Origin: [Clostridium] aminophilum DSM 10710
GTDB taxonomy: Bacteria > Bacillota > Clostridia > Lachnospirales > Lachnospiraceae
Direction: 5' to 3'
DNA length: 64,000 nt
Assembly (NCBI RefSeq): GCF_000711825.1
Contig: NZ_JONJ01000002.1
Span: 1-64,000, forward strand
The position numbers were made by a program, and so were the translations under genes. Shown one piece after another: positions 34,961 to 44,900 of this stretch. How positions within the stretch are numbered: position 1 is the stretch's first letter; every line of letters starts with the position of its first letter. Below the pieces are notes generated by a model that was not told where the DNA came from, made no database searches, and saw only the letters and a program-made list of their open reading frames with translations.

Positions 34961-35530
34961 ATGGAAAAACTGACACTGGAAGAGGCAAAGCGGCTGAATG
35001 ACACCATGGTTTCGGAGGAATCTCTGAAGCTTCATGCGGCCAATGTGTCCGCGGCGATGGGGGCGATGGCGGAACATTTCGGGGAAGATAAGGAACACTG
35101 GGAGGCGGTCGGCTATCTTCACGATTATGATTATGAAAAGTATCCCGAGGAGCATCTTTTGCATACCGAAGAACCCTTGCGTGCGGCCGGCGTTCCGGAG
35201 GAAGACATCCGGGCGATTCTCTGTCACGGATATACCATCCGAAATGATGTAAAACCGGAAAACAACATGGAAAAGAGTCTTTTTACCGTGGATGAGCTGA
35301 CCGGAATCGTTCAGGCGGCGGCCCGGATGCGGCCGAACGGCATCACGGATCTGGAAGTGAAGAGTTTTATGAAGAAGTGGAAGGATAAGAAGTTTGCGGC
35401 AAAATGCAACCGTGAGCTGATCCTGTCCGGCTGCGAACTTCTCGGGATGGATCTTAAAGATGTGGCGGCAATCGTCATTGAGGGGATGAAGGCTCATGCG
35501 GAAGAACTTCATCTGACGGGAACGCAGTAA
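34961..35530 (+). CDS. HD-domain hydrolase
   Basis: 189 residues from ATG 34961, which follows GGAAGGAAGG; the upstream ATG at 34898 has no such site. The HD pair is in WEAVGYLHDYDYEKYPEEH, with an upstream His (LHAANVSAAMGAMAEHF) and a further Asp (FTVDELTGIVQAAARMRP) that complete a metal-binding HD site. The C-terminal half is helical (DLEVKSFMKKWKDKKFAAKCNRELI). This is the stand-alone HD hydrolase type widespread in Clostridia, probably acting on nucleotides; substrate unknown. The stop codon is followed at once by a tandem repeat array. Confidence 0.88.
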   Translation: MEKLTLEEAKRLNDTMVSEESLKLHAANVSAAMGAMAEHFGEDKEHWEAVGYLHDYDYEKYPEEHLLHTEEPLRAAGVPEEDIRAILCHGYTIRNDVKPENNMEKSLFTVDELTGIVQAAARMRPNGITDLEVKSFMKKWKDKKFAAKCNRELILSGCELLGMDLKDVAAIVIEGMKAHAEELHLTGTQ

Positions 35531-35532
35531 AA

Positions 35533-35650
35533 CGTCAGATGAAGCAGCGTCAGCGGATACAGCGTCGCCGGATGAGCGTCAGCGGATGCAGAGTCAGCGG
35601 ATACAGCGTCGCCGGATGAGCGTCACCGGAAGCAGCGTCACCGGATGAGC
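35533..35650. repeat. Degenerate 14-15-bp tandem array after the HD hydrolase gene
   Basis: About seven units of the form GAT(A/G)CAGCGTC(A/G)(C/G)CG, alternately 15 and 14 bp. It starts within 5 bp of the stop codon and ends just before the yitT promoter. Confidence 0.75.
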
Positions 35651-35658
35651 ACAAGTGC

Positions 35659-35688
35659 TCGACCGGATCGTGATTTTCGTGGTATAAT
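35659..35688 (+). promoter_or_regulatory. Promoter of the YitT-family gene
   Basis: TCGACC (35659-35664), 18-bp spacer, TATAAT (35683-35688) with an extended -10 TGG. Confidence 0.55.
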
Positions 35689-35744
35689 CAATTCTTGCCG
35701 TGCCGTATTCCGGTGCGGAATACAAGAATGAAGGAGTACCACCT

Positions 35745-36596
35745 ATGAACAAAACCTATACCGCGGTCAAGGAGGTCGCGGCGATGACAGTAGCAGTGCT
35801 GATTATCGCGTCGGCCGTTTTTTTCTTTCTGATTCCGAGCCATGCGTCGGTCAGCAGCATCTCCGGTCTCGCGATGATCCTCGCGAATTTTATTCCGTTT
35901 CAGATCTCGGCGATCACAATGGCGCTGAACGTTCTTCTGCTGATCGTCGGATTTTTTCTCTGCGGTAAAGATTTCGGCGCAAAGACCGTTTACACGTCGA
36001 TTCTCCTGCCGCTGTTTCTTGCCATGTTTGAGCGGATCTTTCCGGACAATGTGTCCATTACAGGCGACGCATTTCTCGATGTCATCTGCTATACCTTTAC
36101 GGTCAGCATCGGCCTCTGCATTCTCTTCAATATGAATGCGTCTTCCGGCGGTCTCGACATTGTCGCAAAGATCATGAATATCTATCTGCATATCGATCTC
36201 GGAAAGGCGATGTCGCTTTCCGGAATGGCGGTTGCGCTCAGCTCGGCCTTCGTCTATGACAAGAAGACCGTGGTTCTCAGCGTGCTCGGAACATATCTCA
36301 ACGGACTGATTCTGGATCATTTCATCTTCGGACAGACCATCAAACGCCGTGTATGCATTGTGTCCATGAACAAGGAAGAGGAGATCCGCCAGTGGATTCT
36401 TCACACCCTTCACAGCGGCGCAACGCTCTATGACGCCATCGGCGCATACAATCTCGAGGTGCACAAAGAGATCATCGCGATTGTGGACAAGCCGGAGTAT
36501 CAGAAACTGATGGCATATCTCCGGAAGACGGACCCGGATGCTTTTGTGACGGTGTACAACGTGAGCGAGATCATCTACAAGCCGAAGGTGTATTGA
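35745..36596 (+). CDS. YitT family membrane protein (DUF2179)
   Basis: 283 residues from ATG 35745 with AAGGAG upstream. Five to six membrane segments fill residues 10-190. The conserved NMNASSGGLDIVAKIMN sits in the middle, as in YitT proteins. A soluble C-terminal DUF2179 domain follows (RRVCIVSMNKEEEIRQWILHTLHSGATLYDAIGAY). Transported substrate is not established for the family. Own promoter upstream. Confidence 0.93.
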   Translation: MNKTYTAVKEVAAMTVAVLIIASAVFFFLIPSHASVSSISGLAMILANFIPFQISAITMALNVLLLIVGFFLCGKDFGAKTVYTSILLPLFLAMFERIFPDNVSITGDAFLDVICYTFTVSIGLCILFNMNASSGGLDIVAKIMNIYLHIDLGKAMSLSGMAVALSSAFVYDKKTVVLSVLGTYLNGLILDHFIFGQTIKRRVCIVSMNKEEEIRQWILHTLHSGATLYDAIGAYNLEVHKEIIAIVDKPEYQKLMAYLRKTDPDAFVTVYNVSEIIYKPKVY

Positions 36597-36662
36597 TTTA
36601 CGGAACGGCATTCTTTCACCGGAAACCGGATGGAGAGGGGAACCCGTGACAGGGGCTCACAG

Positions 36663-36690
36663 TTGTAAAATGTGCGAATCATGGTATCAT
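36663..36690 (+). promoter_or_regulatory. Promoter of the small membrane protein / helicase operon
   Basis: TTGTAA (36663-36668), 16-bp spacer, TATCAT (36685-36690) with extended -10 TGG. Confidence 0.5.
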
Positions 36691-36735
36691 AAAAGTACAG
36701 AAATGAAATGACAGGACATGCCGGAGGTGACAATT

Positions 36736-37341
36736 ATGAATATAATACCTGCAGGATCCTTTGCCGGCATAACCGCAGCAGAGGCACTGACGATGACAAG
36801 GGCGATTCTGCCGGAACTGGCGCTCGCACTGCTGTTTATCTATATTGCAAAGTGGAAAATCTTCCGCAGAGCCGGGTTTGCGGGATGGAAGTGCCTGATC
36901 CCGTTTTACGGCGGATATCTGACCTACAAGATCGGATGGAGAGGAAAATATTACTGGTACAGCGTCGCCATGACGGTTCTGATGCTGGCGAACCATGTGA
37001 TGATCAATCCACGTGGGAGTCTGTACCTTACGGTGCTCCAGTCGGCCATTGACTTTGTGACGATTGCACTGAACATCGGAATCTATCCGATGCTTGCCGT
37101 TAAGTTTGACTATAAACTGTTTTTTATGATCGGCTCGATTCTCTTTACCGAGGCGTTTCTACTGTTTATTGCGTGGGGCAAACACGCCTATTCCGGCAAT
37201 CCCGACGAGGGCATTGCACCGGAGCCGGGGTACTGCGCTCCCGCGGAACCGCCGAAGAGACGCCGGTTGGAAGACGACGATGACGATGATTTTTACAATG
37301 ATGAGGACGGAGGACACGGCGGCATATGGCCCTGGAACTGA
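36736..37341 (+). CDS. Small multi-pass membrane protein (DUF5684-like)
   Basis: 201 residues from ATG 36736, which follows GGAGGTG with good spacing; ATG 36718 precedes that site. Four membrane segments are visible, with the motif FRRAGFAGWKCLIPFYGGYLTYKIGW near the first loop. This resembles the DUF5684 group of proteins often next to signal-peptidase-like genes. The C-terminal tail is very acidic (LEDDDDDDFYNDEDGG). It overlaps the helicase gene by 16 bp. Role unknown. Confidence 0.75.
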   Translation: MNIIPAGSFAGITAAEALTMTRAILPELALALLFIYIAKWKIFRRAGFAGWKCLIPFYGGYLTYKIGWRGKYYWYSVAMTVLMLANHVMINPRGSLYLTVLQSAIDFVTIALNIGIYPMLAVKFDYKLFFMIGSILFTEAFLLFIAWGKHAYSGNPDEGIAPEPGYCAPAEPPKRRRLEDDDDDDFYNDEDGGHGGIWPWN

Positions 37342-39779
37342 ATGACAGATCCGTGCGGATTTCTGTCCGGAGACTGGTGGAGTTTCTTCTTCGTTCCGGC
37401 GACCTCGATAACCGGATCACCGGCGCGGCGAAGGTCGATGCGATGGCGGAGGGGAGCCGTATTCACCGGAAGATACAGAAAGCCCAGAAGGCGGAATACC
37501 GTGCCGAAGTGCCGCTGAAACAGACTTTTGTACGGGCTGGATTTGACATTGCGGTGGAAGGCCGTGCGGATGGAATATTTCCGCATGACGGACACGAAAT
37601 AATTGATGAGATCAAGGGTGTTTACACAGATGTCCTTGCGATGGAGGCACCGGTTCCGGTGCACCTTGCGCAGGCGAAGTGTTACGCCCTTTTTTATGCG
37701 ATGGATCAGGATCTCGAAGAAGTGGGCGTCCGCATGACGTACTGCAATCTGGATGCGGAAGAAGAGATCCGATTTTTTGAAGAGATTTATTCTGTTCCGG
37801 CACTTGCCGGGTGGTTTGAGGATCTCCTGTCACAGCTTCTTCGCTGGGTGAAATATCTGTATGAAGCCCGGATGGCGCGAAATGCGTCCATCCGTCCTCT
37901 GGAATTTCCGTTTTCGTACCGGGAAGGGCAGCGGGATCTCGCGGTTTCGGTATACCGGACCGTGGAGAGAGCACGAAGGCTCTTTATCCAGGCACCGACC
38001 GGGATCGGAAAGACCATGTCGGTTCTCTATCCCAGCGTGAAGGCGATGGGCGAGGGTCTTGCGGACCGGATCTTTTACCTGACGGCAAAGACGATCACGC
38101 GCACGGCGGCCGAGGAAGCGTTGCGGACACTCCGGGGAAAAGGTCTTTCCTTTTCCGCGGTTACGCTGACGGCAAAAGAGAAAATGTGCGTTCTCGAAAA
38201 ACCGGACTGTAACCCGGTGGCCTGTCCGAGGGCCAGGGGGCATTTTGACCGAGTGGGAGAAGCGGTCTATGATGTGATCACCCATGAAAAAGAGATCACG
38301 CGGGATGTGATTTGTGCCTATGCGGAAAAGCATCAGGTCTGCCCTTTTGAGTTTTCGCTGGATATCACGGATTTCTGCGACGGTATCATCGGAGATTACA
38401 ATTATGTGTTTGATCCCGATGTCCGCCTTGCACGATTTTTTGCGGATGCACCGAAGGAAAAATATGTCTTTCTGATCGATGAGGCGCATAATCTTCCGGC
38501 CCGCGCCCGGGAAATGTACAGCGCGACATTGACGAAAGAGGACATTCTCGCCACCAGGCGGCTTTTTGGAAAAAAGAAGACCCGGCTGACCAGAGATCTG
38601 GACAGTCTCAACCGCAGAATGCTGGAACTCAAGCGCTGCTGCACGGAAGAATTCTCTGCGGTTGATGACATTGCCGATCTGATCGGGGATGCGGATACGC
38701 TGTATTCGTCCATGCAGAAATACGCTGATCAGCATCCGGAGTTTGAGGGACGGGACGAGTTCATGGAGTTTTATTTTGAACTCCGGTCGTTCCTGAATAC
38801 ATGGTCGCTGGTGGATGAGCATTACCGGATCTACTCAGAGATTGACCGGGAGGGGAGATTCCGGGTGCGGCTCTTTTGCGTGAATCCGGTCAAAAATCTG
38901 GGGAACTGTCTCGAACAGGCTTCCGCGGCGGTGTTTTTCTCGGCGACGCTGATCCCGCTTCCGTATTACCGGGAACTGTTGAGCAATCAGGAGGAAGATT
39001 ACACAGTCTATGTGAATTCGCCGTTCCCGCAGAAAAACCGGCTCCTTCTTCTGGGAAGTGATGTGACGAGCCGGTACCGGAGTCGAGGAGAGGACGAATA
39101 CCGGAAGATTGCCGAATACATCCGGACTGTTGTGCGGGCAAAGCGGGGAAATTATATCGTCTTTTTCCCGTCCTACTTCTTTATGGAGCAGGTGTCCGCT
39201 GCATTCGGCGATGAACCCGATACGGAGATTGTTCTGCAGAGGCGTTCCATGGGGGAACAAGACCGGGAAGCGTTTCTGCGGGCGTTCGAGAAAGAGCGGG
39301 ACGGAAGCTTTGCCGCGTTCTGCGTGATGGGCGGAATTTTTTCGGAAGGAATCGATCTGACGGAAGAGCGGCTCATCGGAACGGTGATCGTCGGAACGGG
39401 ACTCCCGATGGTCTGCACGGAGCAGAACGTATTGCAGGAATATTTCGATCGGGACGGAAAGAGCGGTTTTGCGTTTGCCTATCAGTATCCGGGGATGACA
39501 AAGGTACTGCAGGCGGCAGGGCGCGTGATCCGGACCATGAATGACCGGGGCGTGATCGTTCTTCTGGACGACCGGTTTACTCATTACGAATACCGGGCCA
39601 TGTTCCCGCGGGAGTGGAATGATGCAAAGCCCGTGCAGATCCGGACGATCGGGGAAGCGCTGGACCGCTTCTGGAACGGCCTGGATCAAAAGGGCGAACG
39701 GCGCGGAAACGACGGACAGGGCGGAGCGGATTCTGTGACGGAGGAGATCGAGTATGTGCCGTTTGAAGAATCGATATGA
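37326..39779 (+). CDS. Rad3/XPD-DinG-like DNA helicase with N-terminal PD-(D/E)XK nuclease-like domain
   Basis: 817 residues. An N-terminal domain of about 180 residues has GRADGIF ... IIDEIKGVY and QAKCYALFYA, a PD-(D/E)XK nuclease pattern as in Cas4-like proteins. The helicase follows: Walker A APTGIGKT at 222-229, cysteines CVLEKPDCNPVAC and HQVCPF in Fe-S cluster positions, the DEAH box (LIDEAHNLPARA, from residue 384), and C-terminal motifs (FFSATLIPL, GIFSEGIDL, QAAGRVIR). The family unwinds DNA 5' to 3' in repair. The fused nuclease-like domain suggests end processing; known in Firmicutes, biological role inferred. Overlaps the upstream gene and ends inside a tandem array. Confidence 0.93.
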   Translation: MALELNDRSVRISVRRLVEFLLRSGDLDNRITGAAKVDAMAEGSRIHRKIQKAQKAEYRAEVPLKQTFVRAGFDIAVEGRADGIFPHDGHEIIDEIKGVYTDVLAMEAPVPVHLAQAKCYALFYAMDQDLEEVGVRMTYCNLDAEEEIRFFEEIYSVPALAGWFEDLLSQLLRWVKYLYEARMARNASIRPLEFPFSYREGQRDLAVSVYRTVERARRLFIQAPTGIGKTMSVLYPSVKAMGEGLADRIFYLTAKTITRTAAEEALRTLRGKGLSFSAVTLTAKEKMCVLEKPDCNPVACPRARGHFDRVGEAVYDVITHEKEITRDVICAYAEKHQVCPFEFSLDITDFCDGIIGDYNYVFDPDVRLARFFADAPKEKYVFLIDEAHNLPARAREMYSATLTKEDILATRRLFGKKKTRLTRDLDSLNRRMLELKRCCTEEFSAVDDIADLIGDADTLYSSMQKYADQHPEFEGRDEFMEFYFELRSFLNTWSLVDEHYRIYSEIDREGRFRVRLFCVNPVKNLGNCLEQASAAVFFSATLIPLPYYRELLSNQEEDYTVYVNSPFPQKNRLLLLGSDVTSRYRSRGEDEYRKIAEYIRTVVRAKRGNYIVFFPSYFFMEQVSAAFGDEPDTEIVLQRRSMGEQDREAFLRAFEKERDGSFAAFCVMGGIFSEGIDLTEERLIGTVIVGTGLPMVCTEQNVLQEYFDRDGKSGFAFAYQYPGMTKVLQAAGRVIRTMNDRGVIVLLDDRFTHYEYRAMFPREWNDAKPVQIRTIGEALDRFWNGLDQKGERRGNDGQGGADSVTEEIEYVPFEESI

Positions 39780-39887
39780 GAACCGGTTTGAAAGCCGGTA
39801 GGAGAACCGGTACAATAGTCGGTCCGGGAACCGGTATGAGAGCCAGTACGGGAACCGGTACAATAGCCGGTATGAGAGCCGGCCGGA
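39780..39887. repeat. Nine 12-bp tandem units starting at the helicase stop codon
   Basis: Alternating units GAACCGGTxxxx and xAGCCGGTxxxx give a 12-bp period with a 24-bp super-period. The first unit follows the TGA directly. Confidence 0.8.
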
Positions 39888-39932
39888 TATGGTTTCCGGA
39901 ATGAGAGAGAACCGGTCCGGAACGATTGCAAG

Positions 39933-39961
39933 TTGCAATTAACGCCGGAATGTAGTATAAA
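39933..39961 (+). promoter_or_regulatory. Promoter of the sigma-like gene
   Basis: TTGCAA (39933-39938), 17-bp spacer, TATAAA (39956-39961). Leader of about 30 nt. Confidence 0.6.
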
Positions 39962-39997
39962 GTACCTCGACGGCAGAAACGAAATGAGGAATCAGGA

Positions 39998-40666
39998 ATG
40001 TCAGTAAGAAACGAAAACAACGGGCAGACACTGGAGGAATTTGTTCAGGAGCTTGCTCAGAACGACGATATTTATGAGCCGGAGAAGATGACCGGGGATG
40101 ACTTTTTCAAGATGTATCTCGATGAGCTGAAGGATGTTCCGAAGCTTGGTCTTGAAGAAGAGAAAGAGATTCTTGACCGGATTCAGAACGGTACCGCCGG
40201 AAAAAGCGACACTCAGAGACTGACAGAGGGCAAACTGTCGGCTGCGCTCGAGATTGCGAGAACATTTGAGAATCAGGGCGTTCATATCAATGACCTCGTG
40301 CAGGAGGCAAGCGTTGCCATTCTGATGGCGGCGGCTGAGTACGACGGCGGCGATTTTGACGGGCAGATGGAGAAGAAGATCCGTGAGAGCCTGGAGGCGC
40401 TGATCGAAGAGCAGAAGCGCGAGAAGACCATCGAAGAGGACATGAGAGCCAGAGTCAATGTTCTGAAGGATATCTCTGCCGCAATGGCGAAGGAACTTGA
40501 CCGTGCACCGACCGTGCCGGAACTCGCACAGAAAATGAAGATGACCGAGGATGAGATCCACGATATCATGAAGGAAATGCTGAATGCCATGAGTGTAAAG
40601 AGCGCAGAGGGGCAGGCAGGATTCTACGGCGGCGGGCAGAGTCCGTCCGGAAATCAGGAAGAATAA
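39998..40666 (+). CDS. Sigma-70-like protein without region 4
   Basis: 222 residues. Residues about 27-60 (DDFFKMYLDELKDVPKLGLEEEKEILDRIQNG) match sigma region 1.2. Residues 78-130 (LEIARTFENQGVHINDLVQEASVAILMAAAEYD) follow the region 2.1-2.2 core-binding pattern. The usual aromatic region 2.3-2.4 that melts and reads the -10 element is replaced by a charged stretch. A region 3-like helix-turn-helix (PTVPELAQKMKMTEDEIHDIM) follows, and no region 4 is present. The protein could bind RNA polymerase without acting as a normal sigma factor. It has its own promoter and a terminator. Confidence 0.75.
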   Translation: MSVRNENNGQTLEEFVQELAQNDDIYEPEKMTGDDFFKMYLDELKDVPKLGLEEEKEILDRIQNGTAGKSDTQRLTEGKLSAALEIARTFENQGVHINDLVQEASVAILMAAAEYDGGDFDGQMEKKIRESLEALIEEQKREKTIEEDMRARVNVLKDISAAMAKELDRAPTVPELAQKMKMTEDEIHDIMKEMLNAMSVKSAEGQAGFYGGGQSPSGNQEE

Positions 40667-40686
40667 GGAATAGCGGAAGCAGTCAG

Positions 40687-40735
40687 AATGTTCCGGTTCG
40701 GCAAGAACCCGGGACATTTTGGCTGCTGTTTTTGT
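40687..40735 (+). terminator. Terminator of the sigma-like gene
   Basis: AATGTTCCGGTTC / GAACCCGGGACATT then T-rich sequence ending in TTTTT. Confidence 0.6.
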
Positions 40736-41040
40736 GGTAGGGGACATTTCTCCGAAAAACTATATCACATAAGCCACGAGTCGCGCGATCGTTTACGCTC
40801 ATGTGGCGACGGCATGACATAACGGTCGCGTAGCGGCTGTTATACCACAACAACTAAACTCGATCTGCGTCTCCGACTTGATCTCGTTAAGGGTTTGGTA
40901 TTAGTTCTACTAAGCTCGCTTTGCTCGCTAAGTAGAAGCTATTATACCACAGGAACGATCCTCTGGGATGCACACGCCGAGGAGCGGAAGGTGCCGCCGA
41001 TCGGTGATCGGCGGCGCGAAAAGTCCGGCGACCTCCTCTC
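40736..41040. repeat. Composite of several intergenic repeat modules
   Basis: No gene between 40667 and 41096. After the terminator: a damaged palindrome (ACATTTCTCCGAAA, about 40744-40757), an 88-bp inverted-repeat module (40761-40848), a second palindrome flanked by GGTATTAG/TATTATACC (40896-40949), then the family core as CTCTGGGATGCACACGCC and a hairpin GCCGCCGATC-GGT-GATCGGCGGC. It ends with CGAAAAGTCCGGCG and CTCAGGAATGAGGGAG. Confidence 0.7.
40761..40848 (-). repeat. About 80-bp dispersed repeat, first of an inverted pair
   Basis: Its reverse complement (GTGGTATAACAGCCGC ... ATGTCATGCCGTCGCCACATGAGCG ... GTGGCTTAT in pieces) matches 53058-53135 over its whole length with few changes. 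Confidence 0.85.
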
Positions 41041-41096
41041 AGGAATGAGGGAGTGACACAGAAGCCGGCTGGAATACTTTGGTTTGGGAGAACACG

Positions 41097-41789
41097 ATGT
41101 TTTTTTATTTGTTACGGCACGGTCAGACGGACTGGAATATACAGAAAAAAGTTCAGGGCAGAACCGATATCCCGCTCAACGGAGCCGGAATCCGTCAGGC
41201 GGAAAAGATGGCGGAGGCGATGGACGGGATCCCGCTGAGCGGGATCTGGGCGAGCACGCTGGTGCGCGCAGCCGAGACGGCGGAAATCCTTCAGAAACGC
41301 CGGGAAAAACGGGGCGAAGAGATCCGCCTTGTGCTTCTTCCGGAACTGAAGGAGGTGGCGTTCGGCGACTGGGAAGGAAAAACACTGAAAGAAGTGGAGA
41401 AGCTTTTCCCGGAAGACTATCACCGGTGGACCGAAAATCCGGCGTTTCAGACGCCGACCGGCGGCGAGAAGAGAGAGGAACTGACAAAACGGGCGGCGGA
41501 CGCGGTGGAGAAGATGGTAAAGAGCCTGAAGGACTCCGGAAAAGCGGGTAAGAAAGACGCAGCAGCGATCGTTGCCCACGGCGGTATTCTGGTCTATGTC
41601 ATCGCGTACCTTCTCCGGAAGGAGACCGAGCGCCGCGAGATCATCGTGGAAAATGCAAGCATCACGAAGGTGGAGTACGATCCCGAAACCGGGACCGGAC
41701 GTCTCGTCTTCATGAATGATATATCCCATCTGTCACAGGATGAGAGGACACCATGGAAAGCGGATTTACGGGAAAAGGAGGGAGAATAA
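41097..41789 (+). CDS. Histidine phosphatase family protein (phosphoglycerate mutase-like)
   Basis: 230 residues from ATG 41097 (GGGAG upstream); ATG 41079 lies before the site. The catalytic LRHGQTDWN motif at the start, the second basic motif (STLVRAAETAEIL), the acid (LKEVAFGDWEGK) and the second His (VAHGGILVYVIAYLL) are all present. Family members include alpha-ribazole phosphatase (cobalamin pathway) and broad sugar-phosphate phosphatases. A cobalamin operon lies 17 kb away, but nothing here specifically supports that role. The final 30 residues are a charged extension. Confidence 0.92.
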   Translation: MFFYLLRHGQTDWNIQKKVQGRTDIPLNGAGIRQAEKMAEAMDGIPLSGIWASTLVRAAETAEILQKRREKRGEEIRLVLLPELKEVAFGDWEGKTLKEVEKLFPEDYHRWTENPAFQTPTGGEKREELTKRAADAVEKMVKSLKDSGKAGKKDAAAIVAHGGILVYVIAYLLRKETERREIIVENASITKVEYDPETGTGRLVFMNDISHLSQDERTPWKADLREKEGE

Positions 41790-41970
41790 TAGCGGTTTAA
41801 TGTAGCAAAACAAACGACAATTCAGAGAAAATAGTGACAAAATGATCATACTCAACAGAATTTTATTGGATTAAAAAACAATATCCGATTTCACAAAACT
41901 ATGCTATATTACGATGAGAAAGTGATCACCAGCAGACCGGCGAAAAGCCGGAAGAAAGGCAGGAACAAAA

Positions 41971-44900
41971 ATGAGCGTTAAGCGCGTGTTTGTCGAGAAG
42001 AAACCGGGATTCAATGTCAGATCCATGGAGCTTGCGGAAGAGATCAGAAGCTATCTGAACATCACCACGGTAACGAAAGTCCGGGAGCTGATCCGGTATG
42101 ACATGGAAAATGTCTCCGATGAAGTATATGGACAGGCGCTGAAAACCATTTTCTCCGAGCCGCCCATCGACACTGTCTATGAGGAAGAATTCCCGCATGA
42201 GGAAAGTGATATCATCTTCACCGTCGAGGCGCTGCCGGGCCAGTTTGACCAGAGAGCGGATTCCGCGGAGCAGTGCGTAAAGCTTCTCAAAAATGATGAA
42301 AATCCGGTGATCCGCACCGCAACCGCCTATGTTCTGTCCGGAACACTGGACGAGACGCAGCTGGCTGCCGTCAAGTCACTGGTAATCAATCCGGTCGACT
42401 CGAGAGAAGATAAAAATCCGAAGCCGGAAACGCTGGTGCAGAAGTTCGAGGAACCGGCGGATGTCGAGATTCTTGCCGGGTTCCGTGACGAGAGCGATGA
42501 GGATTTCAAACGCCGCTACGATTCCCTGAATCTTGCGATGACCTACCGAGATTTCCTCTTTATCCGCGATTATTTCCGGAATGAGGAGAAGCGCGATCCG
42601 TCCATCACCGAGATCCGTGTTCTCGATACCTACTGGTCCGATCACTGCCGTCATACCACATTTTCCACGGAACTCAAGGACGTTGAATTCACGAAGGGTG
42701 ATTACAACGACGCGATGGAGAAGACCTGGAAAATGTACCAGGATGACTTTGAGGAAATCTACAGCGGCAGAGATGACAAATATCACTGCCTGATGGACAT
42801 GGCCTGCCTTGCGGCCAAAAAGCTGAAGAGAGAGGGAAAACTTACCGATCAGGAAGAGTCGGAGGAGATCAATGCCTGCAGCATCATCGTTCCGGTGATG
42901 ATCGACGGCGAGGAAGAAGAGTGGCTGATCAACTTCAAGAATGAGACGCACAACCATCCGACCGAGATCGAGCCTTTCGGCGGAGCGGCAACCTGTCTCG
43001 GCGGCGCGATCCGTGACCCGCTGTCCGGCCGTACTTATGTATACCAGGCAATGCGCATCACCGGCGCGGCGGATCCGACCAGACCGCTCTCGGAGACCAT
43101 GAAGGGCAAGCTTCCGCAGAAGAAGATCTGCCGTGACGCGGCAAGAGGATATTCTTCCTATGGAAACCAGATCGGTCTTGCCACCGGTTATGTAAAGGAA
43201 ATCTATCATCCGAACTTTGCGGCAAAACGCATGGAGCTCGGCGCGGTTATGGCTGCGGCACCGAGAGCGAACGTGACCCGCGCCACATCCGATCCGGGAG
43301 ATGTGATCGTTCTTCTCGGCGGACGCACCGGCCGTGACGGAATCGGCGGCGCTACCGGCGCGTCCAAGGCACACACCGAGGAATCCATTGACACCTGCGG
43401 GGCAGAGGTTCAGAAGGGCAATGCGCCGACCGAGCGCAAGCTTCAGAGACTCTTCCGCCGTCCGGAAGTCAGTGTGATCATCAAGAAGTGCAACGACTTC
43501 GGTGCAGGCGGTGTATCGGTTGCGATCGGTGAGCTTGCCGCCGGTCTGGATATCGATCTCGACAAGGTTCCGAAGAAATATGCCGGCCTCGACGGAACAG
43601 AGCTTGCCATCTCCGAGTCCCAGGAGCGTATGGCGCTGGTGGTTTCTCCGGAAAATGTGGATAAAATGCTGCAGTATGCGGCGGAGGAGAATCTGGAAGC
43701 GGTTCCGGTTGCGGTTGTGACCGAGGATCCGAGACTGGTTCTCAAGTGGAGAGGAAAGACCATCGTTGACCTCAGCCGTGCGTTCCTTGATACCAACGGT
43801 GCGCATCAGGAGACGAAGGTTATCGTCGAGGTTCCGACGAGCGAGGGCAGCCCGTTCGGCAGAAAGCCGGTATCTGATGTGAAGAAGACATGGCTTTCCA
43901 TGCTTTCTTCCCTGAATGTATGTTCCCAGAAGGGCCTGGTGGAAATGTTCGACTCCACCATCGGCGATGCGACGATCGAGATGCCGTACGGCGGTCTCCA
44001 TCAGATGACGGAGACACAGGCCATGCTGGCAAAACTTCCGACCGGAAGCCGCAAGTGCGACGCGGTTACCATGATGGCCTACGGCTATGATCCGTATCTG
44101 TCCAACTGGAGCCCGTATCACGGCGCCCAGTTCGCCGTTCTGGATTCCGTGGCGAAGATCGTGGCAAACGGCGGTGATTTCCGTAAGATCCATTTTACCT
44201 ATCAGGAATATTTCAAGAAGATGACTGGCGATCCGGCACGCTGGGGCGCACCGTTCTCCGCACTTCTCGGCGCATATGAGTCACAGAATGCGCTGGGCCT
44301 CGGCTCCATCGGCGGAAAGGATTCTTCCTCCGGAAGCTTTGAGGATGAGGCGGGAGAGATCAATGTTCCGAACACTCTGGTCTCCTTCGCGGTCGATGTC
44401 ACGGACACGAGGCATGTGGTTACGCCGGAGTTCAAGAAAGCGGGCAGCGTGATCGTCCGCTGCCGTGCAGAGCGTGACGGAAACGATCTTCCGATGTATG
44501 ACCGCATCATGGATGCGTACGACATGGTTCACATGGACATGAGCCAGGGACGCATCATTTCCGCGTACGCGGTCGGAGCAAACGGCCCGGCGGAAGCGGT
44601 GTCCAAGATGGCCTTCGGCAATGCGTTCGGCGTCCGGATCGAGAATTCCGTCGATGCGGCAGACTTCTTTGCACCGGCGTGGGGCGATCTCGTCTGCGAG
44701 GTTCCGGCCGGCATGGCAGAGGAACTGGCGGGCGACTATGAAGTGATCGGTGAGGTGACCGATGACGGAACCTTTGTCTTCGGCGATGTCGTGATCACAA
44801 TGGAAGAGGCTCTCGCAAACTGGACCGGTACACTGGAAAAAGTTTATCCGACTCATACGGACCGGAAGCCGGTTCCGGTGAGAGACGATGAGTATCGGAC

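Noticed and set aside
41097-41789. Naming the histidine phosphatase as cobalamin-pathway CobC
   Set aside because: The cobalamin operon is far away and the motifs are shared by the whole superfamily.
3642-41825. Shared 14-mer AAACGACAATTCAG upstream of both the second surface gene (3642) and purL (41812)
   Set aside because: In a 64-kb window a few 14-base matches are expected by chance, and the distances to the start codons differ greatly.
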